A DNA stretch of 64,000 bases from Apostichopus japonicus. Taxonomy: Eukaryota; Echinodermata; Holothuroidea; Aspidochirotida; Stichopodidae. A model generated the notes under the pieces. It was not told the DNA's origin. It did no database searches and saw nothing but the letters and a program-made list of their open reading frames with translations. Shown here in pieces: positions 10,971 through 22,756 of this stretch (positions are counted from its first letter, which is position 1; every line of letters starts with the position of its first letter). The DNA lies in contig NC_092568.1 in NCBI RefSeq assembly GCF_037975245.1, positions 20,181,001 to 20,245,000 of the forward strand. Reading direction: 5' to 3'. Both the position numbers and the translations under genes were made by a program.

Positions 10971-11455
10971 ATAATGTAAAACCAGTATCGTTGATGTCAC
11001 GCTATTGACGAGTGTGGTCGGGAAGGCGTGGCTTCTTCCTGCGGCTGATTGCAGCATAAAGTTAACCCATCGTTTCTGGAGCTTGCTGATGGCGTTATTT
11101 GTTTGGTATATGAAGTTTCTAACAAACATCCAGAATCAAAGCGGCTGTAAGGTTGAAAGTTCGCCGAACGGCAATACTTTACTGATACGTATGTTGTTTA
11201 TATGTAACAAGTAAAATTATCTTGCAGATATTTATTAGGGGCTGATCCAGGATTTTTTTTATAAAGAAGGGGTGGGTGTGGCTCTGGGTCGTTGAAATGT
11301 AGGGGGTGGTGCGGGTCCTCGTCAGAGAAATGAAATAATAAGTTGGACCGTCGTGTCATTAGGTGCATTCTGAGGCATATTTATACTATGAATTAGGTTT
11401 ATAAATCGATCTTAGGGTAATCTTGTGCTAATTACGACTTTTGAAGTTTTGGTAG

Positions 11456-11849
11456 AAGGTTAAAAGGGATGTACACCCCACTGCCTGGATCCACGCAAAT
11501 AGGTTTGCAATAGTTTTGGTCAACCTGTTGTAATACATTGGAACACTTAAAATTGATAACGAACTATTATCTTTCCTTATCTGAACTTCTGGAGGCAAAT
11601 GTTATTCCTCTCAATTTTCATGTCACTTTAACACGAAATAAACAACATGTTAGGCAATGAATCGATCAAAAACTAACACCTAGAGAGAAAATTAATTTGA
11701 AAATTACTAAAGATGACCGTCAGTGGATCATTTCAGTGCAGTCTTTCTATATAAATGACACTTTAATATTGCACGCCAAATAGGAACACAAACCGAATGG
11801 AAAATTGCATCATCAGTCTTAAATACTGACTTATGTATATCTAGATCAA
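11456..11849. other. Unassigned interval
   Basis: AT-rich sequence between the end of duplication homology and the first LINE ORF1-like sequence. It may include the LINE 5' region. No feature seen. Confidence 0.4.
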
Positions 11850-12470
11850 ACCCGGGGATGTAAGTCAAACTTTGCATATAAACATTCCATTAAACATATC
11901 ATTGGAATCTCACTGGGATGGATGTTTTAAAGTTACGATAACTACAAGAGAACTTTTTGAAAGCACTGCAGTTTTCGGGCTTGCCATGGAAATTCGCTTT
12001 CATGAGAAGTTCTTTTGTGCTTTAAAGTCGCTACGAGAGAACAAAAAAATATCGGAAAGCCCCACCAGGTCTTTGAAATAAATTCCACAGAAATTTAATT
12101 TCTCTCTCATACACCACCACACTTGAGAAAACTATTGTTGATAGCAATGTCCAAATTAGCAAATCTTTCAAAAACATATCTGGCGAAACTATTATTGTGT
12201 GTGACTCAGCTTCATCGCGTGACAAGCTGTCTAATGTGATCGCTAACAACCCGCCCAAAATTGGAACTATTGAAAATGATGGTACCATGCTGCCAATATT
12301 GCAGTTTTCGGGGTTTCTGCTTCGTTTGCTGATGACGCTTTGCCTGTTCTACTTCAACAAAATCGTTGGTTGGCAGAATATTTTGAAATCAATAATCTTG
12401 GAGATCATATTGCTCATCTTGTTTCAAAGCCGTTGAGAAATAATGAAACGTTTTTCAAGACATATTCAAT

Positions 12471-12827
12471 GTGTCCCCATCACTTCGTGACTTCATGAAA
12501 AAACATGGTGATCGTATCATGTTGGGTATGAACTCCTGCAAAATTTATGATAGATTACATGTCAAGCGATGTAGCATCTGCCAATTGTTTGGGCATTATC
12601 ATAAAGATTGTTCTAACAAAACCACCCCTTCTTGTGCCATCTGTGCAGATGACCATGAAACCAGACTGTGCAAGATCTCCGTTGATGAAATAGATAAGCA
12701 ATTTTGCATTAATTGCAAACGTGGCAACTCTGGACCTCGCGCAAATCACATGGCGTCATCTATAACTTGTCCTCAGTACGTCGATGCGCAGAACAGAGTA
12801 AAAAGATTGATTGCTCGTTTAAACTAG
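12471..12827 (+). pseudogene. LINE ORF1 (gag-like) zinc-knuckle fragment
   Basis: The frame contains two CCHC-type knuckles, CSICQLFGHYHKDC (CX2CX4HX4C) and CAICADDHETRLC (CX2CX3HX4C), then a third Cys-rich segment (FCINCKRG) and a basic C-terminus. This is the nucleic-acid-binding end of a Jockey-like ORF1 protein, which coats the element RNA. The preceding ORF1 portion (about 11872-12470) is spread over several frames by indels: EYFEINN and KPLRNNETFFKTYS appear in different frames. Not functional. Confidence 0.75.
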
Positions 12828-13282
12828 ACATTGTTTTCCAGGACGGCAATACTAATACTTATCGGCAGTCACAAATGAAATTTATCATTTTGGGAGACTG
12901 TTAATGTTCGATCAGCTCAAAATAAAACTGTCTTCCTTAATTGTTGATCACATTGATTATTCTGGCACTGACTTGTGTTGTTTAACCGAAACTTGAATTA
13001 AGTCAAGTTTAGTCTAGTCTAGTTAGTCTCCAGCAACATGTCTCCATTCCAACTCATGAGTCTGGACACACGCTTGATTTAACCATGGAGGTAAAAACAG
13101 ACCATCACACGATCTACTAACGATATTGTGTTATCGTCTCCATGTACAAGCTGTTTTAAAAGTGTCTGATCAACTGGTCAATTAGATGTTATCTTGACCT
13201 ACCTATTACCATACATTCAACTAAAGAAATTAAATACCGGAAATATCGAAGTATTGATATTGATCAATTCTGTACAGATATT

Positions 13283-16200
13283 TTGCAATCTTCATTATGC
13301 ACAACTGAATGGCTTGATTTGGAGAATTTAATTGAATGCTATGATCGTACTTTAACATCTGTCCTTGAAATCCACGCACCAGTTCTGACCAGGGTTATTA
13401 CTGTTAGGCCAACAGTGCCTTGGTTCTCCGATAAATTGAAAATATTACGCTCCGCTTGTCGAAAGGCTGAGAGAGTCTTTCGTAAATCTGGTCTTGAATC
13501 TGACAGAAGGGTCCACCGATCTTTGCGCAATGAGTATTCATTCAATCTGGATTCTGCTAAAAAGTCCTATTATACATCAATCATCCGGGACTGTGAAGGC
13601 GACACCAAGAAACTATTTACTGTTGTAAAGTCATTTTGTAAAACAAGCAAGTTGTGTCTTATCCGCCACACCAGAATACTATGTAACTTGTTAATGTTAC
13701 TTCGGACAATTTTTTATATCTTAAATTGATAAAATTAATGCAAACATTGATTCCATTGCTACTGGTCCCTATGAACCTTATGTTCGACAGCATTTCCCAT
13801 CGAAGTCGACTGGGTTCAAGCCACTTTCTAATGATGAAGTTCGTACTATTATCAAATACTCCAACACGACTAGCTGCAATCTTGACCCTATACCCACTTG
13901 GTTACTTAGAAAGTGTCTTGATCCCCTTTTGCCTGTATTGACTACCATGATAAATCTTTCACTTAAAGATGGTAATGTTTCTGACAAATGGAAGGCTGCT
14001 ACCGTTATCCATTGTTAAAGAAAGCAGACTTGGACCCTATATATTCTAATTATAGACGAATTAGCAATTTGAGCTATGTTTGTAAATTAGTTGAACGAGC
14101 TGTAGTTAATGAGATTGTCTCACGTTGTTCTTTACATGCTCCCTTTCCTGCTTGTCAATCTGCGTACAGGCAAAATCACTCTACAGAAACCAGGGCCGGA
14201 TTAAGCTTGTGGGAGGCCTGGGGCCAGCTTGGTGGTGGGGGCCCCCTCTAGAAATTTTTGAACTACTGAGTGACGGTACTGGTGTCCACAATATGCGCAT
14301 CGTAACGATGTTATGGCACTAAAATTGACAAAAATCAAACCCATCTTTACAATAACATATTGAGCGGTCGTTTAGGCGTACTTTGATTGTTAAAATAATT
14401 TTTGAAATAAAACAAATTTATTATGATGTATGTTTAGAAAAAGACTTGAGAATATGAAAATTTAGAATTTCATGCATCCAGATTTAGGCATAGTGAGAAA
14501 TGTAAGACTAGGTCACCTTATATTATATGTTAAAAAGACTTGGGAGGTGAATACCACATGGACTACATATTAGAATGATTTTTTTCATAATGATAGAAAA
14601 AACTTCAAAAAGTATTTGCAAAAAACATTATTTTAAATATAAATTACATAACATGTTTTTTGCAACTAGAGAAATCTAAATCTTACAAAAATTACTCAAA
14701 CGTTTTACTTAAACGAATATGTTTAACAAACTTAAACACTGTAAAAACCCAAAGACTTATAACTATGATTTCTAACACATAATAGCTGCATGTGAATACC
14801 TTTACATACCATTATAACACAATCATGTATATAGCCATACAACATTACAGGAATGAAAAAGCAACAGCTAGTGAGGCCTAGTCATACTAACACTGGATCT
14901 AATTCATCTCAACTTTATATTCATATGTTTTGAAACTTTTCATCTAAATTTAGGCCTATATATCCAACATGTACTTAGATCCAAGTGAATTCCTTCTCCA
15001 AACTGCTCCAGACTCGAGTCCAGAGCCAATAAAACTCTGGAACTTTTGTGAACATGTTTTAATCAAGGACCAGTCCTAGTTATACATTAATGTCTAATGT
15101 CTTACGAAAAACCATTATGCACCATTAATTAAAGTTCTTGACAAGGGAAACATAATTACAGAAGTCCTGATGCCTTTCTTGACTTTCGATTAGCAAATTC
15201 ACTGATGATGTCATTAAAGTCCATATCACGCATTATGCCCGACTCAATACTCATGACAGCCATATTGATGAGACGCTCCTGGGTCATAGATGTCCGCAGA
15301 TATATCCGCACCATATATGATATATACATGCTGCAACATGCATCTGCGCTACTGTGGTCTGCATTCGTGAGACAGTGGCCTAGATTTAGGTGTATGCAGT
15401 GTGGCTATAGAGCATAGGCAAACAGGCTTGCAGACCCAAAAGTGCTACCCCCCCTCCCAAGTTTAGAACTTTAGATACATGGTTTTACTAACTTTTATGT
15501 CACACTGAGTGACGGTACTAGTGTCCGCAATGTGCGCATCGTAGCGATGTTATGGCACTAAAAAAAAAAAGTGGTGGGAGGCCCCTCTTGGTGGGAGCCC
15601 CGGGCCATGCACCCTTCGCCCCCCCCCCCTTGATCCGGCCCTGACAGAAACTGCTCTTATGAGAATACATAGTGACATAATGATGACTATGGACCAACAA
15701 CAGTGCACTCTTTTAATCCTGTTGGATTTGAGTGCAGCGTTCGATACTGTCAACCATGATATTCTTGTTAACATATTGCGTACCCAATTTGGTATTGTTA
15801 ATTATGCACAAAAATGGATTGGTAATTATCTATCTTTTAGAAAACAGCATGTATCTATAGAAATATCTCATCAAAAGATTTTTCTTTGAATTGTGGTGTA
15901 CCCCAGGGCAGCTGTCTCGGTCCTATTCTTTTTCTTTGTTATGTTTCTCAGTTGTTTGCCATGGTCTCTAAACACCTCCCTAACGCACATAGTAATGCTG
16001 ATGATACACAGTTATCTTTCAATGCTGGTTATCTCTTATCAGAGGAACGGGCTGTTCTGGCAATGCAATCACTTATCTTCGAAATAAGACATTGAATGAT
16101 CAGCTATAGGCTAATGATCTTTTAATTGGTACTCGTCAACAAGTTGCTAAGACTCGGGTTCAGATGATAAAAGTAGGTAACGTGGATATTTAGCCATGTG

Positions 16201-16830
16201 ATAGTGCAAAAAAATCTACGGGGTCCATCTTGACAGCAACATTTCAGTGGACATTCATATTGGAAAAGTTTGCTCTATAGGACATACCATGGACTTTATA
16301 ATATTCGTCAGATCAGAAAATTCCTGGATAAGGACTGTAGTAAAACTCTTATTAATGCTTTTGTAATAGATCATGTTGACTACTGTAATGTACTCATGAT
16401 TGGTTTACCTGATTATAATCTTCGAAGAGTTGAAATGGTTCTTAATGGAGCGGCTCGGTTGATTTACGCTCTTCCTAAATTTTGTCACATTACTTTAACT
16501 TTACAATTTCTTCATTGGTTACCTGTACAGCAACGCATTGAATTTAAATTAATCTTGCAAGTATTTAAATGTTTAAAAGGTCTTGCACCTAAGTATTTAT
16601 GTGATATGATCGTGGTGAAGTCTAGTTCTTACTCTTTGCGCTCACATTCTCGAATCACCCTGCGTGTTCATCGTATCAATCATAATACGTTAGGCAATAG
16701 GGCTTTTGCCTACAAGGGACCTCGGTTGTGGAATTCACTTCCGGTGATATTGATGTGTATTGACTCCTTGACCCTGGATGCTTTCAAGATAAAGTTAAAA
16801 ACGTATCTGTTTAAGCTTGCTTATTTTTAA
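13283..16830 (+). pseudogene. LINE ORF2 (reverse transcriptase) remnant
   Basis: Pieces in order: endonuclease-RT linker at 13283-13650 (PWFSDKLKILRSACRKAERV), RT start at 13988-14190 (YRRISNLSYVCKLVER, then CQSAYRQNHSTET), and RT continued at 15652-15889 (LLDLSAAFDTVNHDIL). Next come 15886-16095 (GVPQGSCLGPILF, then NADDTQLSF as the catalytic YADD equivalent) and the C-terminal region at 16270-16830 (LNGAARLIY, FHWLPVQQRIEFK, RLWNSLP). The break at 14191-15643 is the hAT-like insertion; removing it rejoins the frame at NHSTET-ALM. Further frameshifts lie at 13650-13990 and 16095-16270, and the endonuclease before 13283 is reduced to stop-ridden sequence. Confidence 0.85.
14191..15643. mobile_element. 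Non-autonomous hAT-like element inside LINE RT
   Basis: Terminal inverted repeats CAGGGCCGGATTAAGC and, from the right end, CAGGGCCGGATCAAGG. A perfect 8-bp target duplication ACAGAAAC lies at 14183-14190 and 15644-15651. Near-identical direct repeats of about 57 bp sit subterminally at 14269-14325 and 15508-15564. No transposase frame was found. Confidence 0.92.
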
Positions 16831-16907
16831 TTGACCCGACTGGTTGGCTTTTTCTTTGTTAAGCGCTTTTGAATGTTTTGTACAAAATTAACGCTATATA
16901 AATGCAT

Positions 16908-16908
16908 A

Positions 16909-16943
<35 letters not shown>

Positions 16944-16947
16944 TTAT

Positions 16948-16997
<50 letters not shown>

Positions 16998-17061
16998 TTA
17001 TATATATATTTATATATATATATATATTATATTATATATATATAGAGATAGATAGATATAT

Positions 17062-17096
<35 letters not shown>

Positions 17097-17110
17097 TATA
17101 TAGATATATA
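16908..17110. repeat. (ATT)n, (CA)n, (TA)n and GATA-like microsatellites
   Basis: Compound simple repeat starting at the LINE tail and running to the 3' edge of the Penelope-like element. Confidence 0.9.
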
Positions 17111-17398
17111 GGAATAAGGGAAAAACTGTTTAACAACTATGCTGCATTTAGAGATAGGCTGGATCTCGAGTGACATAGAATAATTAAATTAAATAAATGA
17201 TTGGAAGTAAAACAGCCACTGTTTTGTTTTTGCAGAGCTTTCGAGCAAACCTAGCTCTTCTTTAGTGCATGATCACCGAAACTGACAATTAGTAGCAGGA
17301 ATTGAAACTATTTTATAGAGAAGAGTGTCGGCATGGCATTGAAGTTTATGCGAATTACTGATTTCTGCTGGATTCAGCAGAAGTTTTGGAAAATTGGA

Positions 17399-17755
17399 TT
17401 ATTTTAACCCGTGTCGGATTATTTTAATCCGATTCCGTCGTAATTTCAAAGAATTGATTTGGTTTATCTGAGACGGCAGATCGATTCTGATATTTAAACC
17501 GGATGATGCCGTGGTCTTTAGGTTTAGTTCCCAGAAATTTTCTTTTCCTTTTCGAAATTTATCTGTCCAAGAATCGTTTTGAACAATGGCAATAACACGT
17601 ATATTCTCAATCGAATGATCTGGGAGATTGAAATGATTTGCAACAGGTTGGTTGATCGTTTTTGTTTTGATTGCCGATCTATGTTGTGTCATTCTCGTTC
17701 TTAGAGTGTTTTCCGACTCTCCAACGTATTGTAAGTTGCAAATATTGCAGTAAAA
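17399..17755 (-). pseudogene. PLE GIY-YIG endonuclease domain
   Basis: Reading leftward from 17755: CNICNLQYVGES (the YVGE end of a GIY-YIG core), RTRMTQHRSAIK, NQPVANHFN (the conserved His/Asn motif), DKFRKGKENFWELNLKT (the conserved Glu region) and SGLN, the usual order in Penelope endonucleases. This domain nicks target DNA to prime reverse transcription. The upstream part is cut off by the nested LINE, so it is a pseudogene. Confidence 0.85.
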
Positions 17756-19165
17756 GTAAGTAAGTAAAACTTAATTCCTCCAAAAAGGAAATTTGTGTAC
17801 TCGCACTACAAAACAATACGACGGATATCAAATGTAAATATATAATATGTAAAAAGGTGGGTATATACTGTCACGAACGACTTTATTCATTTTACGTGTA
17901 TTCAGTATATGCTGGTCAGGGTGATAAGTAGGTCACTCGTCGTGACTGACAACTTGTGCGTTTTTTCTGGAAGCTACGAGAAATGATGGCGCTATTCGGT
18001 ATTAACGAGTGCAAATTTCCAGAACATACGGGAAGTCATTTTTAGCAGGTGACCGGATATCGTCGACCAATGAACGATGCACTATCAGTCGTATCTTCGA
18101 GACATGGATGATTCTCGATGTTTTTCCGTCAGGATTCCTGGAAAGGAACTTTCGGGAGATTAAACCCGCCTATATATAAGAAGAGATATTTTCGGTGATG
18201 AGGAGTTTAGTTCAGAGTTTTCCGACCTATTGTAAAAAGAAATTCATCTGAGATAAAAGATTAATCGAGGGGACGGACGGAGGAACCGGTGGACTGTTTG
18301 TTTATAAGATTGGTGCGTCGTTTAACCGGGACAGGCGTGACTTCGGCAGAGTTTTTCGGAGTTCACCCAGGAGGAAGCCATCTTTGGGATACAAACGTTG
18401 AGTCGAATTGGACCAGCGGGGAACGGTTTTGCTCCTGACCAAGTCACGGGATACCAGCCTACGAGGGAGAAATCCCGACATCGTTGTTGGTGACGCAAGG
18501 AGGTCAGAACAGCTACGAAAGGAACCGAGAGCCGGCACGCGCCGCGTAAGATAAGTTAAGTAATCTTTTTAAAATTTAACGGCCGTACAATATTGTAAAA
18601 TCTGTCTGTAATATTCCAAATTTCTAGTACCAATAATCCTTGTACAAATCAGTAGAGATCGTATCATTGTAAATATATCGTTTTTTTTTGTTAACTTTCA
18701 GAAACATCTCAGTAGTCTTTTGGTCCTTTGAGTTTACTTCCCTGAATCTATCTAAAATTTTATTTTTATCGGCTTTGAAGGCCAAGGAAAAACCCGGGGT
18801 CGCAACAGAGGGGGCGCTAGAGGGTGCCATATTGTATTATCCCACGGAAGTTGTGACATATACAGATAATACGATAGAAAGGATAAGAAAAATCAACGTA
18901 ACATAGTATCATTAAAAAGCTTCATTGCACGAGGAATAAAAGAATCCCGGTGTCTGTTGGTTTTTAAACCCGGAAGTCTCATGCAGCCTACAAATGCCTC
19001 TTGTCATTTGACTGTCACGCAGTTACTCGTGGAGAGGGTGGCTACATGCATCCCATATAAAGTCTAATTTAGACTGAAGAAGGCAATGGTAGACCGAATC
19101 AAATGAAGGAAGGGACTCACCAACCACCCTTTGTAGATAAGGTAAATGACGTTTTTGGATAGGCA
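17756..19165 (-). mobile_element. 5'-truncated LINE fragment inserted in the PLE
   Basis: On the minus strand the 3' terminus ends with an AATTTCC..GGAGGAATTAAG-type trailer and an (ACTT)n tail at 17756-17775, a common LINE ending. Near 18970-18905 the frame gives GLKTNRHRDSFIPRAMKLFN, typical of a LINE ORF2 C-terminus; stops interrupt the sequence upstream. ACTGC occurs at both junctions as a possible short target duplication. A solo LTR splits the 3' UTR. Confidence 0.7.
17879..18858 (+). mobile_element. Solo LTR, 980 bp
   Basis: Ends are TGTCAC and GTGACA, a perfect 6-bp terminal inverted repeat of the TG..CA type. A 5-bp target duplication TATAC lies at 17874-17878 and 18859-18863. A TATA-like CCTATATATAAG lies near 18168-18180. 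No internal region is present, so the element probably collapsed by LTR-LTR recombination. The family is not assignable by eye. Confidence 0.88.
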
Positions 19166-19166
19166 G

Positions 19167-19925
19167 TTATTTATGCCGAATTCGGAACGTGTGTGTGATT
19201 TGGTTGCTCTGAAAGGCCCCAGTCGGATCGACAACTAAGCACGTTTTGCAATTTTGTGTCCAGGGCGATGATCCTGTAGTTTCTGTTTTTTTCCCCTCTA
19301 ATGGGGTGTCAGCCTGAAAGGATGCCCGAACTAAAATATCCCGTAGGTTACTGGGTCTTTTAAATGAGATGACAGGTGGTTCTGAGAAAACTGATTTCAG
19401 GCGTTCAGTGCTTTGAAGTAGGTGAAATGTCTTCTGAATGATATAAGCCAGTGGTGTGAGACCAGAGTGGAATTCAGTAACCATTGGAACCCTTTTGGAA
19501 CTGGTTTGACGAGTTTTGTTCGTCAATGCTTCGGTAGGGGATTAGCTTTTGGCCTTTTTGATGGCATTTTCAGTAGTACCCCAAATATACTGTCTGTTTA
19601 GGAGGTGTTGTGATAGTTTTTTGGTGCGAGAATCAAAATCGACTTCAGAGGAGCAAATGCGTCGAATGCGTAACGCTTGACTGTATGGAATATTTTGGGT
19701 ACAGTGACGTGGATGGCAACTGCGTGGTAAGAGGTAGTTGTGCTTGTTCGTGGTTTTATTGAACAAATCTGTTTCGAGTGAGCCATTTTTTAGGGTCACA
19801 GTAGTGTCCAGTAAGTGAACGTCGTGTCCAGAAAAGTCTGCAGTAAATTCGATTGTGTGATGAAACGACTCTTTTAGTCCGCTTTGCGTTGTTAGGACTT
19901 CTCCGACGCAGCGATTTTTTTAGTA
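19167..19925 (-). pseudogene. PLE reverse transcriptase C-terminal part and connector
   Basis: Reading leftward: KESFHHTIEFTADFSG, then HDVHLLDTTVTLKNGSLET, then NKHNYLLPRSCHPRHCTQNI, then PYSQALRIRRICSS (the hallmark Penelope RT motif), then a frame break. After it come FSEPPVISFKRPSNLRDILV, CKTC and THTFRIRHK, matching the linker before GIY-YIG. Frameshifts near 19530-19560 and a stop after RHK break it. PLE proteins copy element RNA, often at or near telomeres; this one is dead. Confidence 0.85.
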
Positions 19926-20038
19926 AAGAGCTAATCAAAATCGTTATTGTGTGTCATGTGATATGTCAGCTGATACAGAAACTGCTCGCCTCGGCGTGAT
20001 GTACATGTAAAGACTGTACGTATTTGTATATATTTTAG

Positions 20039-20262
20039 ATCCTCCTGCAAGCAGAAACTCGCGAAGAAGCCTCATTGGCTTATCAAAGCCACAAGCTGAC
20101 CGAAGTCAGTCTCTTACATTCATATTTATTGTCCATGATAATGAATTGTCAAATGTCGACAACTCTGTTGACTGGACTACATACATTAATGTTGGAGTGA
20201 CTCGAACTGGGAACCTTATGATTGGAAGCCACCGGCGTTAACCACTGAGCTAACACGCCTGT
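20039..20262 (-). mobile_element. tRNA-derived SINE
   Basis: The minus strand begins with a tRNA-like head: A box TAGCTCAGTGG (20252-20242) and B-box-like AGTTCGAGTCAC (20208-20197). A long body with ACAATAAATATGAATG follows and ends at GCTTCTTCGCGAG..TTGCAGG. The acceptor arms do not pair, so it is not a functional tRNA. The family is different from the ribozyme SINE. Confidence 0.65.
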
Positions 20263-20777
20263 GTTTATGTAACGTTTGTACGTACGTGTTTACAATTCGT
20301 CTGCATAACGTACTGCATAACAAGAGAACGATGGCTGAAAGTCTAACGAAATTTACAGCCAACAGTTGGCAAACCGACGTCAAATGTGCCGAGGATAATA
20401 AGAAGTATTGAGGGTGGCAAAGTTACATCAATCGCCCGAGATTGGATCAATCTGGTCAACTTCGCTGGAATTGGGTTATGATACTTGATAGTGAACTTTT
20501 GGGATACCATCGTTCCTGTTACTATAGGATTCACCGACAGATCGAATATAGGCCTAGAAGTTGCTTCCATGATTCAATACACGAACGATGAAGGTAATTC
20601 TAGGCTGTTACTAATACTCATTTTAGAGCATTACAGTGACAAGAAAGTATACATAATTAACTTCCTCAAGTGACACGAATGCCAACTATGTAAATCTAGG
20701 ACAAGGCTCTTCAATACCATACTAGGCCTACTCCTAGTTTGCCTAGACTAGATGTGATTTACGTAGCACCCATGAAG
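20263..20777. other. Unassigned interval
   Basis: Short open frames only, with no splice signals or recognisable domains. Confidence 0.4.
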
Positions 20778-20785
20778 GATAGATC

Positions 20786-22748
20786 CAGGGACGTCACTAC
20801 AGGGGGATGTGGGGGGTGTCTCACACCCCCCCCCCAATCTTGGTAAAAATGACGATAGTTGGACAATTTGAGTGCGACAGTCGTAATTTTCGACTGTCTC
20901 ACTCTACTTTTTCCGACTGTCGCACTCTAATTTTCATATATTCTTGTAAATTGTGAGTGACCTAAAATTTTCGGTCAAAATTGACCTTTAATCAGTCATA
21001 TTTACCACGTTTTCCTTGTCACACTGAGAAATTGTATCTCGCGATCCTTATACTCCACCATACAAAACTTCGTATGATTTTGAATACTCTAAAAAAAAAA
21101 GAAAGGCCTAATAGAACTACTGTACAACGTTCGCCAGCTTCAATTCGGATAATTTATGTATTAATTTTGCTTTGGGTCGACCCTGTTCGCTAGCTTCAAG
21201 TAAGTTCAGGATATACCAGGGACGTAGCCAGGGGGAGCAGGGGGCGACTGCTCCCCCCGCCCCTTCAGTGTCGAAATAAATGTTTAAAAACTTGTTTAGC
21301 ATTTTATTTTGTCAATGCTCTTTTGATCTTGAATACTCGTCAGCTCCGTTAACTCCTTTACAATCGTAATAACATTCAGGCCTACTGATTCAACTACTTA
21401 CTTAGTTTAGCAGATGCAATTAGCTAAATTTAGCCTATAGACTATTTCTAGCCTACAGTTGGCCACTGCGTAATAAAATACATATTGCCTACCTAACCGC
21501 ACTCGATGGAATGTCACGAACCGTATGCACAACGACTTCGACAACGTTCGTTCTCATCCTTTCTATGATTCGTCCTTGCAAGGTTCATGTTATGAAGCTA
21601 AGCTAACAATCGTATGTGATACGCACTTCCTATAAATAATATTACACTGCTAATACACTGCGATAACGATATTTGTTTTTAGGCCACTACTCATCTGGCT
21701 GTCTTACAAAATATGAAAGTTTATATTGTCCATCAGTTAAGTTCGTCAAATGTATTAAAGTCCAGACATTGGACAATAAACAAGAATCATCCTACTGGAA
21801 AAATTGTAAAGAGCACTACGTTTGTCTTTCTGATATATTATGTAAAAGAACATGTAAAAGAATTCAAACAGGAAACAAAATCTGCTGATAATATGCTAAT
21901 AATGCTATCATATGATAATGATGAAACTGGCAACAAAATTGCACCAGATCGCATCTAAGGACCTTCAATTGTTCAAAAATATCTCAAAGGGGAGGGGGTG
22001 TCCCCCTCCCCTTTAACCCCTCCCCCATATCAATCGCAAAAAGTGTTCCCCTCCTTTCAAATTCCTAGCTACGTCGTTGGGATATACATTGTCTCTATGG
22101 TAGACAATTAAAACACTCAATACTAATCTACGGAAGCTTAAAATTGCCATCAACATAAGAAAAAATTTGCCCCATAAGGTGAATATTTTCAGAAAATTGT
22201 TTAAATAACAAGATAAAATCTGCAAAATGTTTAATTGTTCACTTCATTTCAAATGGTCAGTTGGAATGAAGTGAACACTTGATTTTTTTTTCATGGTGAG
22301 TGATAAATAGCCCCCCCCCCACGAAAATAATATTAAGCGCGCTAGGAAAAAGCTCCTTTTTTGGGGGTAATTCACTATGTCGTCGAATATAATTTGTTGG
22401 AAAAAAAGTGTTCCCCTTTGTTACATTAGCATAGCTTTTGTAGTCAGTAGTCTATGTAGCCTTCAAGCAGATAACTATACTCAGTTAATTGCTTGCTTAA
22501 CCAGAGTGATTAATACGTTTGTGAAGTGAGGGCCAGTGGTACGAATGTATCGAAAAAAGTTCGGAACAAAAGTGCAGTCGCGAAAGATAGGGTGTCTGAC
22601 TGACACTGACCGTATCGTTGACGAGTAGTGCGGTGGGGGGGGGGTGTACAAGGCAGTCGGAATTGTTTGGCTCCAAAACCCCATCCAGTTGGAATTTCAG
22701 CCACTACAACCCCCCCCCCCCAATCATCAGGCCTTAGCTACGTCCTTG
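20786..22748. mobile_element. Non-autonomous hAT-like element (outer)
   Basis: Ends CAGGGACGTCACTAC and, from the right, CAAGGACGTAGCTAA. A perfect 8-bp target duplication GATAGATC lies at 20778-20785 and 22749-22756. It is split by another hAT-like element at 21217-22079. No transposase frame is visible. Confidence 0.85.
21217..22079. mobile_element. Non-autonomous hAT-like element (inner)
   Basis: Ends CAGGGACGTAGCCAGG and, from the right, CAACGACGTAGCTAGG (13 of 16 match). A perfect 8-bp target duplication GGATATAC lies at 21209-21216 and 22080-22087. Open frames inside are short and AT-rich. Confidence 0.9.
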
Positions 22749-22756
22749 GATAGATC

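Larger units (their letters stand above)
2096..11455. repeat. Segmental duplication copy 1
   Basis: This block aligns nearly base for base with 23938-36395, and from 2985 with 45418-54600. It carries the SINE/ribozyme (copies 1 and 2 only), the purine tract and one complete lectin gene. It lacks the intron-1 LINE seen in copies 2 and 3 and about 410 bp corresponding to 30065-30470. Homology stops near 11455, where copies 2 and 3 switch into Penelope-like sequence. Confidence 0.9.
11850..16925 (+). mobile_element. Decayed CR1/Jockey-type non-LTR retrotransposon
   Basis: A plus-strand LINE with a zinc-knuckle ORF1, an ORF2 remnant (endonuclease mostly lost, linker, RT, C-terminal region) and an (ATT)n tail beginning near 16908. 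Many frameshifts and stops show it is old. A 1453-bp hAT-like element splits the RT at 14191. The left end is uncertain. The clade call rests on RT phrases such as LDLSAAFDTVNHDIL and GVPQGSCLGPILF. Confidence 0.8.
17200..19925 (-). mobile_element. Penelope-like element remnant, nested target
   Basis: The minus strand carries the end of a PLE: RT C-terminal part and connector (19925-19170), then the GIY-YIG endonuclease domain (17755-17399), then a 3' region with a GAAGAAGAGCTAGGTTTGCT-type motif (about 17265-17245). It is truncated on its 5' side near 19925. The coding part is split by a LINE fragment at 17756-19165. The same PLE family appears at 36404-36850 and 54609-55046. Confidence 0.85.

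Noticed and set aside
18807-18807. LTR end at the first TCGCAACA
   Set aside because: No matching 5-bp duplication there; the end at 18858 has TATAC on both sides and GTGACA complementing TGTCAC.
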